DNA of 35,344 bases from an uncultured Alphaproteobacteria bacterium (GTDB lineage Bacteria > Pseudomonadota > Alphaproteobacteria > Puniceispirillales > UBA1172): contig CALFYS010000114.1 of the NCBI GenBank assembly GCA_937952245.1, forward strand, positions 1 through 35,344, in the 5' to 3' direction. The translations under genes were made by a program, and so were the position numbers. The first letter of the stretch is position 1; each line of letters opens with the position of its first letter. Positions 17,801 through 24,942 of this stretch are shown piece after piece. The notes under the pieces are model-generated. The model worked only from the letters and a program-made list of their open reading frames with translations. It was not told the origin of the DNA and made no database searches.

Positions 17801-19144
17801 ATGTCATGTTATCCGCAAATAGTTCAAAAACTTCGCATCGCCATGATCGGCCTTGTCAGTATTTTAAGCCTGCTGGCCACCGCCGCCCATGCTGGCGTTA
17901 TTCGTGACACTGAAATTGAAGATACTTTGCTTGAGATCATGCGGCCAATGGCGGCTGAAGCGGGGCTTAATCCTGATAAAATGAAAGTTCGGGTGGTGAT
18001 CAACAGCGCCTATAACGCTTTTGTCGCCGCTGATAACATGGTCTATGTCCACAGCGGGTTGATCATTGATGCCGATAGCGTCTTGGAAGTGGCCGGCGTG
18101 TTGGCCCATGAAATTGGCCATATCGCCTCCGGCCATATCCCCCGCCGAAATGAAATTATGCAATCGGCGGGTATGAACAGTTTATTGAGCGCGGTGGCGG
18201 CGATTGCCCTTTCCGCTTCGGGCAATCCTGATGCCGCTGTTGGCGTGCTTGCCGGGGGTACCGACCAAAGCCGCCGCATGATTTTAGCGCAATCAAGGCA
18301 AGACGAAGGCGTCGCCGATGAATGGGCGATCAAATTGATGGAATCCCAAAATCTTTCCCTGCAACCCATGGCTGATGCGATGCGGAAAATTGGCGCGCAA
18401 CGCAGCCTGCCGCAAAGCCGCCAATCGGATTATTACCTGACCCACCCCGGCGCCCAAGACCGCAGCGCGGTGTTCCAAGACCATGTCAATCAACATGAAC
18501 ATGGTGAATTGCTGACGCCGGGCTGGATGGTGCTGGCGCATCAACGCATCAAAACCAAATTGGAAGGCTGGACATTGCCGCCAAAAACCATTCTTTCAAA
18601 TTCCTTTGGTGATTATTCCGAAGAAGCCACCTACCAGCGGGGGATCGCCTATTATCGATTGTCGGATTACAACGCTGCCATTGATGAAATGACACAATTG
18701 ACCAATGATTATCCCCAAGATGCCTATTATTGGGAGTTTTTGGGCGATGTTCATCGGTCAAACGGTGATGCCGATGCCGCCATCAACGCTTATCAAAAAG
18801 CCATTGATTTGATCGGCAGTGATCTCAACCTTGGGCAGATTAATCTTTCTCTTGGCCGCGCGTTGATGATGAAAAATGACGATACCGCTTGGGCGGAAGC
18901 CGTTAAGGTTCTGGAACAAGCCCATCAGGATGAATCCGATTGGGCTTTTGTCAAAAGACAATTGGGGATCGCCTATGGTAAATCAGGTCAATACGCGGCG
19001 GCAGATTTGATCTTGGCGGAAGAAGCCTTGATCAGTGGCAATAATGAACTTGCCGCGCAACTGGCAAAACGTGTATCTAATCATCAGGATGTCACGCCCA
19101 TACAAAAACAATTGGCGGCTGATATTCTCAACCAAACCCAATAA
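17801..19144 (+). CDS. M48 family metalloprotease with TPR repeats (BepA-like)
   Basis: A 447-residue exported zinc protease. The signal peptide ends near LLATAAHA (about residue 31); a start at 17843 would also keep it. The zinc site is HEIGH at 103-107, with the downstream E-x3-D ligand motif EGVAD at 169-173. The C-terminal half from about 265 has TPR-like helices (YRLSDYNAAIDEM, HRSNGDADAAINAYQKAID). This layout matches BepA/YfgC, which degrades or assists misassembled outer membrane proteins, so a periplasmic quality-control role is inferred. The gene for a membrane-anchored DsbA-like protein follows 48 bp downstream. Confidence 0.93.
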   Translation: MSCYPQIVQKLRIAMIGLVSILSLLATAAHAGVIRDTEIEDTLLEIMRPMAAEAGLNPDKMKVRVVINSAYNAFVAADNMVYVHSGLIIDADSVLEVAGVLAHEIGHIASGHIPRRNEIMQSAGMNSLLSAVAAIALSASGNPDAAVGVLAGGTDQSRRMILAQSRQDEGVADEWAIKLMESQNLSLQPMADAMRKIGAQRSLPQSRQSDYYLTHPGAQDRSAVFQDHVNQHEHGELLTPGWMVLAHQRIKTKLEGWTLPPKTILSNSFGDYSEEATYQRGIAYYRLSDYNAAIDEMTQLTNDYPQDAYYWEFLGDVHRSNGDADAAINAYQKAIDLIGSDLNLGQINLSLGRALMMKNDDTAWAEAVKVLEQAHQDESDWAFVKRQLGIAYGKSGQYAAADLILAEEALISGNNELAAQLAKRVSNHQDVTPIQKQLAADILNQTQ

Positions 19145-19192
19145 CGCCTTATCAAGATTATTTTACGAACACACGATTAAGTTAGGACAGTC

Positions 19193-20053
19193 ATGGCAGC
19201 GAAAAAATCAGCTAAAGCGAAAGCGGCAAAAGCAACTAAAGCCGCACAGAAAAAAACGGTTAAAGCAAAATCCGCAACAACCGCCGCTCCTGTTGCTGTG
19301 ACACCTAAAGCGGATAACAGCCCGAAGAAATCTGCCCTGCCTATGCCGGTTCTGCTGGCGGCGGTTTTGATCGCCGGCGTGGTCATTGGGATGTTCAGCA
19401 TGAATCCCAAAACAGGTTCAACCGGTGATGTCGATAGCCAAATCGAAGCTTATATCCGCGCCAACCCCGGGCTGATTTTGGAAGTCGTGACAAAATATAA
19501 CAGGGATCGCGCCGAACAAGAACGCCAGCAAGCGGTGAATTTGGTGAAATTGGATGATGGCAAAACCATTCTGGGCAACCCTAATGGCGATATTACGGTT
19601 TATGAGTTCAGCGATTACAATTGCGGCTATTGCAAACGCGCCTTTGGTGATGTGCAAAAGCTGATCGCGTCTGATGATAATGTCCGCGTTGTGATCAAAG
19701 AGTTTCCTATTCTTGCGGAATCATCCAAACAAGCGGCTGAAATCAGCATGGCGGCGGCTGAATTGGGGAAATTCGAAGAGGTTCACACCGCGCTGATGAC
19801 CTGGCAAGGCCGGCTTGATGACAGCGCCTTTGATCAGATTATTCAAAACGCTGGTTTGAGCCGTGATGAGATTAATGCCATTATCGCCAAGGGTGAGATT
19901 GAAGAAAAGCTTCAAGCCATTCGCCAAACAGCACAAGCCATGCAAATTTCTGGCACGCCAGGGTTTGTGATCGGCAACGCGATTATCCCCGGGGCGATCA
20001 GCAGTGATGAAATGGCGCAAATCATTGCCGATGAACGGGCAAAAGCACAGTAG
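19193..20053 (+). CDS. Membrane-anchored DsbA-like thioredoxin-fold protein
   Basis: A 286-residue protein with three parts. Residues 1-48 are a Lys/Ala-rich basic tail predicted to be cytoplasmic. Residues 50-68 form one membrane helix. The rest is a periplasmic DsbA/ScsC-type thioredoxin domain. The redox motif is CGYC (Cys144, Cys147) in FSDYNCGYCKRAF and the cis-Pro loop is GTPGF (Pro256). A role in disulphide formation or isomerisation in the periplasm is inferred. AGGA lies before the ATG. It probably shares a transcript with the M48 gene upstream. The basic tail is unusual for the family. Confidence 0.9.
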   Translation: MAAKKSAKAKAAKATKAAQKKTVKAKSATTAAPVAVTPKADNSPKKSALPMPVLLAAVLIAGVVIGMFSMNPKTGSTGDVDSQIEAYIRANPGLILEVVTKYNRDRAEQERQQAVNLVKLDDGKTILGNPNGDITVYEFSDYNCGYCKRAFGDVQKLIASDDNVRVVIKEFPILAESSKQAAEISMAAAELGKFEEVHTALMTWQGRLDDSAFDQIIQNAGLSRDEINAIIAKGEIEEKLQAIRQTAQAMQISGTPGFVIGNAIIPGAISSDEMAQIIADERAKAQ

Positions 20054-20091
20054 GAAAACCATCAGATCAAATCTTGGCATAACAAGAAGTC

Positions 20092-20120
20092 ATGACAGCG
20101 CGGATTTCGGCTGGTATAGT
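20092..20120 (+). promoter_or_regulatory. Promoter of aroQ-accB-accC
   Basis: ATGACA at 20092-20097, a 17-bp spacer and TATAGT at 20115-20120: each hexamer matches consensus at five of six positions. Transcription would start near 20127, 14 nt before the aroQ ATG. Confidence 0.6.
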
Positions 20121-20140
20121 GGCGGCTCAAGAGGATGAAT

Positions 20141-20587
20141 ATGTCAGATCAACCTGAAATTCTGGTCATCAATGGGCCTAATCTGAATCGCCTTGGAATG
20201 CGTGAGCCTGAAATTTATGGCACCACCACCTTGGCTGATATTGAAGCCCTATGCCGTGAAGAGGCCAAAAAACATGGCATGACCTGTCGGTTTATGCAGT
20301 CCAATATCGAAGGCGAATTGACCAACGCCATTCATCAAGCCATTGATGATGGGCTTGCTGGTATTGTCATTAACGCCGGGGCCTATACCCATACTTCTGT
20401 TGCCTTGCATGACGCTTTGGCGATGGTTGAAAATATGCCTGTCATTGAAGTCCATCTTTCCAACATTCATCAGCGGGAAGAATTCCGCCATCATTCTTAT
20501 TTAAGTAGCGTGTCCACCGGGGTTATTCTCGGGTTTGGGGCCACGTCTTATCGTCTGGCAATCAATGCGATTGCTGATCATATTTAA
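20141..20587 (+). CDS. aroQ: 3-dehydroquinate dehydratase, type II
   Basis: Catalyses dehydration of 3-dehydroquinate to 3-dehydroshikimate, step three of the shikimate pathway, as a cytosolic dodecamer in the family. 148 residues from the ATG at 20141, which has AGAGGA six bases upstream; the in-frame ATG at 20135 overlaps that site. Type II motifs are all present: GPNLNRLGMREPEIYG with the lid Arg and the catalytic Tyr, QSNIEGEL, NAGAYTHTSVALHDAL, and EVHLSNIHQREEFRHHS with the catalytic His. It stands just upstream of accB and accC, a common neighbourhood. Confidence 0.97.
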   Translation: MSDQPEILVINGPNLNRLGMREPEIYGTTTLADIEALCREEAKKHGMTCRFMQSNIEGELTNAIHQAIDDGLAGIVINAGAYTHTSVALHDALAMVENMPVIEVHLSNIHQREEFRHHSYLSSVSTGVILGFGATSYRLAINAIADHI

Positions 20588-20599
20588 GGAGCGTTCAAT

Positions 20600-21100
20600 A
20601 TGACCACGAAAAAAGCGACTGCATCCAAAGCCGCTGCACAATCTTCAGGAGCATCACTGGTAAAAGATTTGGCTGATATTTTGGATCAATCAGGTTTGGT
20701 TGAATTGGAATATGCCACCGATGATGTCAGCATCCGGCTGTCGCGCGCTTCTGGTGTTGCTGCCCCTGTGGTGAGCGCGCCTGTTGCCGCGCCCGCGGCG
20801 GCTCCGGCGGCTCCTGCGGCTTCAGCCCCCGCGGTTGAAGAAGCGCCTCAAGATGCCGCTAATCACCCCGGGGCTGTGACCTCACCCATGGTTGGCACGG
20901 CGTATTTGGCTCCTGAACCCGGCGCCAGCAATTTCATCAATGAAGGCGATCAAGTTAAAGAAGGCCAGACCTTGGTGATCATTGAGGCGATGAAAGTCAT
21001 GAACCCGATCACCGCCCCGAAAGCAGGCGTGGTGAAATCAATCATCGTCGGCAATGCCCAGCCGGTTGAATACGGTGAAGCGCTGGTGATTGTTGAATAA
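20600..21100 (+). CDS. accB: Biotin carboxyl carrier protein of acetyl-CoA carboxylase
   Basis: Carries the carboxybiotin between the biotin carboxylase and carboxyltransferase parts of acetyl-CoA carboxylase, the first step of fatty acid synthesis. 166 residues. An N-terminal domain (about 17-50) is joined by a Pro/Ala-rich linker (about 54-79) to the biotinyl domain (about 88-166). The biotinylated residue is Lys132 in EAMKVMN. AAGGAG precedes the ATG. It starts 12 bp after aroQ. Confidence 0.97.
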   Translation: MTTKKATASKAAAQSSGASLVKDLADILDQSGLVELEYATDDVSIRLSRASGVAAPVVSAPVAAPAAAPAAPAASAPAVEEAPQDAANHPGAVTSPMVGTAYLAPEPGASNFINEGDQVKEGQTLVIIEAMKVMNPITAPKAGVVKSIIVGNAQPVEYGEALVIVE

Positions 21101-21172
21101 ACGGATCAAATAGGACCTAACACCATTCCATCTGTTCTATCCTTCGTATGAAGCGTTAAGAAAGTTTTGCTG

Positions 21173-22522
21173 ATGATCAAAAAAATTCTGATAGCCAACC
21201 GTGGTGATGTTGCTTTACGCGTATTGCGGGCTTGCCGTGACATGGGCATTCAAACCGTCGCGGTTCATTCAACGGCTGATGCGGATGCCATGCACGTGCG
21301 CTTGGCGGATGAAAGTGTTTGCATCGGCGGCGCGCCATCTGCTGAATCCTATCTTAATGTGCCGGCGATTATTTCAGCGGCGGTGATCACGGGCGCGGAT
21401 GCGATCCACCCGGGCGTGGGGTTCTTATCTGAAAATGCTGATTTCGCGCGGGTTGTGAATGCCCATGGGCTGACCTTTATTGGCCCGCGCATTGAACATA
21501 TCACCGCCATGGGCGACAAGGTGGAAGCCAAGCGGACCGCGGCTGAGAGCGGATTGCCCTTGGTGCCCGGCTCTGATGGCGCGGTGGATACGGTTGAAGA
21601 CGCCAAGAAAGTCGCCGCAGAGGTGGGCTATCCGGTTTTGGTGAAAGCGGCCTCTGGCGGCGGTGGTCGCGGCATGAAAGTCGCGCCGACAGCGGATGAT
21701 TTGGCAGAAGCGTTTTCATCAGCCCGCAGTGAAGCGAAAGCGGCTTTTGGTGATGATACGGTCTATATCGAACGTTACCTTGATAACCCACGCCATATTG
21801 AAATTCAGGTCGTGGCTGATAACCATGGTAATGTCATCCATCTCGGTGAACGTGAATGTTCGGTTCAGCGTCGCCACCAAAAATTATTGGAAGAAGCCCC
21901 TTCACCTGTGTTGAACAGCCAGCAGCGTGATGAGATTGGCGCGATCGCCGCCAATGCCGCCGCTAAAATGGGCTATCTTGGTTTGGGGACAATGGAATTC
22001 CTCTATGAGAACGGTGAGTTTTTCTTCATTGAGATGAACACACGGTTGCAGGTGGAACATCCGATCACCGAAGAGATCACCGGCATTGACCTTGTTTGTG
22101 AACAGATCAGGATCGCCGCTGGTGAAAAGCTTTCCGTCACCCAAGATGAAGTCACGTTCAAAGGCCATGCCATTGAATGCCGCATCAACGCGGAACATCC
22201 TGAAACCTTCTTCCCCACCCCGGGGAAAGTCACCAATTTCCACCCTGCCGGCGGGCCGGGGGTTCGGGTTGATAGTTTCCTTTATTCAGGCTATTCGATC
22301 CCGCCTTATTACGACAGTCTGGTGGCGAAACTGGTGGTCTATGGTGATGACCGTGAACATTGCTTGGCACGGTTGCGCCGCGCCCTTGATGAATCGATCA
22401 TTGAGCCGATGCCAACATCATTGGATTTGCACCGCCGTTTGGTTCAAGATGAAGACATCATCAGCGGCAATTACACCATCCGCTGGCTGGAAGAAGAGTT
22501 CTTCAACAAAGACAAAGACTAA
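21173..22522 (+). CDS. accC: Acetyl-CoA carboxylase, biotin carboxylase subunit
   Basis: ATP-grasp enzyme that carboxylates the biotin on AccB. 449 residues from the ATG at 21173; the TTG two codons upstream is less likely. The N-terminal motif reads LIANRGDVALRVLRA, with Asp where most AccC have Glu. Lys116 (GDKVEAK) and Lys158 (PVLVKAA) fit the nucleotide lysines, and the glycine-rich loop is GGGGRGMKV at 162-170. The motif EMNTRLQVEHPITE carries the metal and catalytic residues. It lies 72 bp after accB and forms an acetyl-CoA carboxylase pair with it. Confidence 0.97.
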   Translation: MIKKILIANRGDVALRVLRACRDMGIQTVAVHSTADADAMHVRLADESVCIGGAPSAESYLNVPAIISAAVITGADAIHPGVGFLSENADFARVVNAHGLTFIGPRIEHITAMGDKVEAKRTAAESGLPLVPGSDGAVDTVEDAKKVAAEVGYPVLVKAASGGGGRGMKVAPTADDLAEAFSSARSEAKAAFGDDTVYIERYLDNPRHIEIQVVADNHGNVIHLGERECSVQRRHQKLLEEAPSPVLNSQQRDEIGAIAANAAAKMGYLGLGTMEFLYENGEFFFIEMNTRLQVEHPITEEITGIDLVCEQIRIAAGEKLSVTQDEVTFKGHAIECRINAEHPETFFPTPGKVTNFHPAGGPGVRVDSFLYSGYSIPPYYDSLVAKLVVYGDDREHCLARLRRALDESIIEPMPTSLDLHRRLVQDEDIISGNYTIRWLEEEFFNKDKD

Positions 22523-22585
22523 TCTTCTTTTCCGTCGCCTATACTGACCGTTGATCATTTTGCCATCAGGCGGCAAGATAGGGTT

Positions 22586-23266
22586 ATGTACGCGATGTCG
22601 CCTGAAACCTTGATCAAAGCCTATGCCCTTGGGGTTTTCCCCATGGCCGAAGCCCATGATGACGACCGCATCTTTTTTGTTGATCCTGAATTGCGGGGCA
22701 TCCTGCCGCTGGATGATGTTCACATCCCCCGCCGGTTAAAAAAACAGGTGCGGCAAGCGCCTTATGACGTCACCATCAATCAAGATTTTGAAGGCGTGAT
22801 TGACGGCTGCCGTGAGATTACCCCCAGCCGTCAAGACAGTTGGATCAACCCGCAAATCCGCCAGCTTTATATCGCGCTCCATAAATTAGGTTTTGCCTAT
22901 TCGATTGATGTTTGGCAGAAGGATGACCCATCTTCCCCAGAAGGAGGACGGAGGCTGGTCGGCGGGCTATATGGTGTTGCGCTGGCGGGGGCGTTCTTTG
23001 GCGAGTCGATGTTCAGCCGCGCCCGCGATGCGTCTAAAATTGCGCTGGTTCATCTGATGGCACGTCTTAAGGCGGGCGGGTTTACCTTGCTGGATACCCA
23101 GTTTACCAACCCCCATTTGGAACAGTTTGGCGTTCTTGAGATCGACCGCGATGATTTTAAGACCATGCTGGAAAACGCCTTGCGCCAAGATGCCCGTATG
23201 CCGCTTGATGACGATGACAGCGCGATGGTTCAGTCTTTTTTACAAGCCACCACCGAAACATCATAA
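22586..23266 (+). CDS. aat: Leucyl/phenylalanyl-tRNA--protein transferase
   Basis: Transfers Leu or Phe from aminoacyl-tRNA to the N-terminus of proteins beginning with Lys or Arg, making them N-degron substrates for ClpS-ClpAP. 226 residues, normal length. Landmarks are the N-terminal YALGVFPMAEAHDD, the core LVGGLYGVALAGAFFGESMFS (split: LVGGLYGV, then GAFFGESMFS) and LLDTQFTNPHLEQFG. The last 37 bp overlap the convergent DUF2155 gene. clpS and clpA, the other half of this pathway, are about 8 kb downstream. Confidence 0.96.
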   Translation: MYAMSPETLIKAYALGVFPMAEAHDDDRIFFVDPELRGILPLDDVHIPRRLKKQVRQAPYDVTINQDFEGVIDGCREITPSRQDSWINPQIRQLYIALHKLGFAYSIDVWQKDDPSSPEGGRRLVGGLYGVALAGAFFGESMFSRARDASKIALVHLMARLKAGGFTLLDTQFTNPHLEQFGVLEIDRDDFKTMLENALRQDARMPLDDDDSAMVQSFLQATTETS

Positions 23267-23712
23267 ACAGGATGCTCAAGGGCATTGAGCGCGGGGCTTG
23301 AAGCAAACATCCAGCCTTGGAAAACAGGGGTGCTGTCCACGTCCCCCATATGATTGATATTGCGGATTTCCATCAAAGCGGCGTGTTCCGGTGCCATGGT
23401 GGGCGGGCGATAGGTGCAGGTGTGTATGACAATCTGCAAAGAGCCATATCGAAACGGCGTGCCCACCTCTGCCGTCAGGGTTGAAATGCGGGCGGTGATT
23501 TTATCAAGGGCTTGCAATTCGGCAGTATCGCCGCGGAGCCATTGATCATCCGCCATGCTGAATGGGATGAACAAGAAAACCGCCATCAGGCTGGCCATTA
23601 ATCGGCTTGGCAATTTGGCTGGAGATATAGCGCTGATGACCCTTTGCAATATTGTTGAGATTGCGGTCAAGACAAGGATGGGTTTTGTTGAACGCTTAAC
23701 TGCCACTGCCAC
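23230..23712 (-). CDS. DUF2155 domain protein, predicted exported
   Basis: A protein of up to 160 residues. The conserved part (about 70-158) has ARISTLTAEVGTPFRYGSL, HTCTYRPPTMAPEHAAL, VFQGWMFASSPALNALEHP and YDVSVVAC, which is the DUF2155 pattern of alphaproteobacteria. Its function is unknown. The start is uncertain: a GTG at 23712 overlaps the end of mlaD by 17 bp and could be translationally coupled. An ATG at 23598 would give a short signal peptide (MASLMAVFLFIPFSMA). None has a good ribosome binding site. The 3' end overlaps aat. It sits in an NDUFA12-mlaD-DUF2155 row. Confidence 0.8.
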   Translation of the reverse strand: MAVAVKRSTKPILVLTAISTILQRVISAISPAKLPSRLMASLMAVFLFIPFSMADDQWLRGDTAELQALDKITARISTLTAEVGTPFRYGSLQIVIHTCTYRPPTMAPEHAALMEIRNINHMGDVDSTPVFQGWMFASSPALNALEHPVYDVSVVACKKD

Positions 23713-24145
23713 CGGAAAATACCGCTTTGCCGAGAAGGTCAGTCAGATTAACAGGATCGCGCGTGTCATAAATCATGCCGCCGGAGGTGATCATGTCTTC
23801 TTCAAACCCTGGGAGAATTTCAACATGATTGCCGCCCAAGAGCGACGATGCCGCGATGCGAGCCGCGCTATCTGTTGGCAGGCTGATGCTGGGGTCAATC
23901 GACAGCGTCACGGTGGCGCCAAATGTTTTGGGGTTGAGGTCCGTTTCCGTCACTTTGCCAATCTTGATGCCTGAAATACGAACATCATCACCCACATTAA
24001 GGCCGCCAATGCCGCCAAATTCAGCGGAGATCATGGTGCCATCTGAAGATTGAATATTGGTCACCGCGTAGGCCATCCATAAAAAGACGCCCGCCACGAT
24101 CAAAACAACGGCACCCATAACTGTTTCAATGGTGTTGCGTGACAT
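23696..24145 (-). CDS. mlaD: MlaD-type MCE domain lipid transport protein
   Basis: Substrate-binding component of the Mla system, which moves phospholipids between the outer and inner membrane to keep outer membrane asymmetry. 149 residues: one N-terminal membrane helix (about 8-28) and one MCE domain (about 39-115), with GLNVGDDVRISGIKIGKV and SLLGGNHVEILPG as landmarks. GGGAGAG precedes the ATG. The mlaE/F/B/C partners are not in this window. It ends overlapping the DUF2155 start. Confidence 0.93.
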   Translation of the reverse strand: MSRNTIETVMGAVVLIVAGVFLWMAYAVTNIQSSDGTMISAEFGGIGGLNVGDDVRISGIKIGKVTETDLNPKTFGATVTLSIDPSISLPTDSAARIAASSLLGGNHVEILPGFEEDMITSGGMIYDTRDPVNLTDLLGKAVFSGGSGS

Positions 24146-24212
24146 ATATGACTCTCCCTCGACCTAAACCCTGTACCAGAACCCTATATTAGAACGATTC
24201 CCCAGAATGTTT

Positions 24213-24581
24213 TTATTCAGGCTTCCACGCTTCGTAATCGCCGGTGGCTTTTTTGCGCTTGCCCCCCGCCAGAAGATGCCCCGATGGACGATGGGCATAG
24301 ACCGTGCCTGTCAGGTTCGGCAGATGTTCTTTTTGCCAATCGCGTCTTGCGAACCCACCTGAAGGCGGCGGCGTGTCTTCGGTGTGATGCAGCCAGCCAT
24401 GCCAATCCGGCGGCACTTTACTGGCTTCGGGCTGGCCTTCATAAACAACAAAGCGCTTGAGCCTGCCATCACGGCGTGGCTTGCGGCCTTCGTAATACCG
24501 ATTGCCATATTGGTCTGTGCCGACATGATTTGCCGTCATGCCAATCATCATCCCGTTGATCATTTTTGTAATGAACTGCAT
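24213..24581 (-). CDS. NADH:ubiquinone oxidoreductase subunit NDUFA12 homologue
   Basis: An accessory subunit of respiratory complex I (mitochondrial B17.2 / NDUFA12 family). 122 residues from the ATG at 24581, with AAGGGG eight bases upstream; the upstream GTG at 24605 is less likely. Family landmarks are HVGTDQYGNRYYEG, RFVVYEG and PPDWHGWLHHTEDTPP. It supports the assembly or stability of complex I at the cytoplasmic face of the inner membrane. In bacteria it is mainly an alphaproteobacterial gene. Confidence 0.93.
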   Translation of the reverse strand: MQFITKMINGMMIGMTANHVGTDQYGNRYYEGRKPRRDGRLKRFVVYEGQPEASKVPPDWHGWLHHTEDTPPPSGGFARRDWQKEHLPNLTGTVYAHRPSGHLLAGGKRKKATGDYEAWKPE

Positions 24582-24942
24582 CAACAGATCCCCTTCACCC
24601 ATCACAATAGAAAATGAATTCCTTATTTATTCTATCCATACAACAAGGCCTTTTGTGAAGCAATGTTATTGCGATGCCCGAAGGCCAGATTCATCACATG
24701 GATTCATGCCCCAGATTCATAAAAGGCTTAAAATAAAAAGGCTTTTTCGGTGTCAATCAAAAAACACAAAAATAAATCAAAAAAAATCCACTAAATTGCC
24801 ATATTCATGCTTGGCAATGACCCCCAATATCATGTAGCCTAGACGGCACTGAACACTAGATATGGTTAAAAAGACATTAATTTTAACCTTTCAACTTATT
24901 ATTGTAATTCAATCTTAGTCAAAAAAAACAAAGGTATGCCTT
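24582..24942. other. AT-rich region between NDUFA12 and nrdJ
   Basis: 361 bp without a convincing gene. It holds three GATTCAT heptamers at exact 13-bp spacing (24688, 24701, 24714), and two NrdR-box-like sequences 31 bp apart (24822-24837, 24853-24868). I looked for a cobalamin riboswitch because nrdJ is B12-dependent and found no B12 box. A frame running through 24538-24837 is low in family-like sequence and is treated as fortuitous. Confidence 0.55.
24822..24868 (+). promoter_or_regulatory. Candidate NrdR box pair upstream of nrdJ
   Basis: The NrdR consensus is about ACACWATATMTWGTGT. The sequence at 24853-24868 (ACACTAGATATGGTTA) matches 12 of 16, and 24822-24837 (CCCCAATATCATGTAG) matches 11 of 16, with 9 of 10 in the core. 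The two are exactly 31 bp apart, the typical spacing of NrdR boxes. A TTGGCA (24811-24816) and TAGCCT (24835-24840) pair with an 18-bp spacer would put the boxes over the -10 and start site. Confidence 0.5.

Noticed and set aside
24538..24837. Open frame of 99 codons upstream of nrdJ
   Set aside because: It overlaps the NDUFA12 start on the other strand and the NrdR-like boxes, and its composition follows the AT-rich DNA.
24606..24942. Cobalamin riboswitch before the B12-dependent nrdJ
   Set aside because: No B12 box or expected multi-stem core was seen. NrdJ uses cobalamin as cofactor, which does not require riboswitch control.
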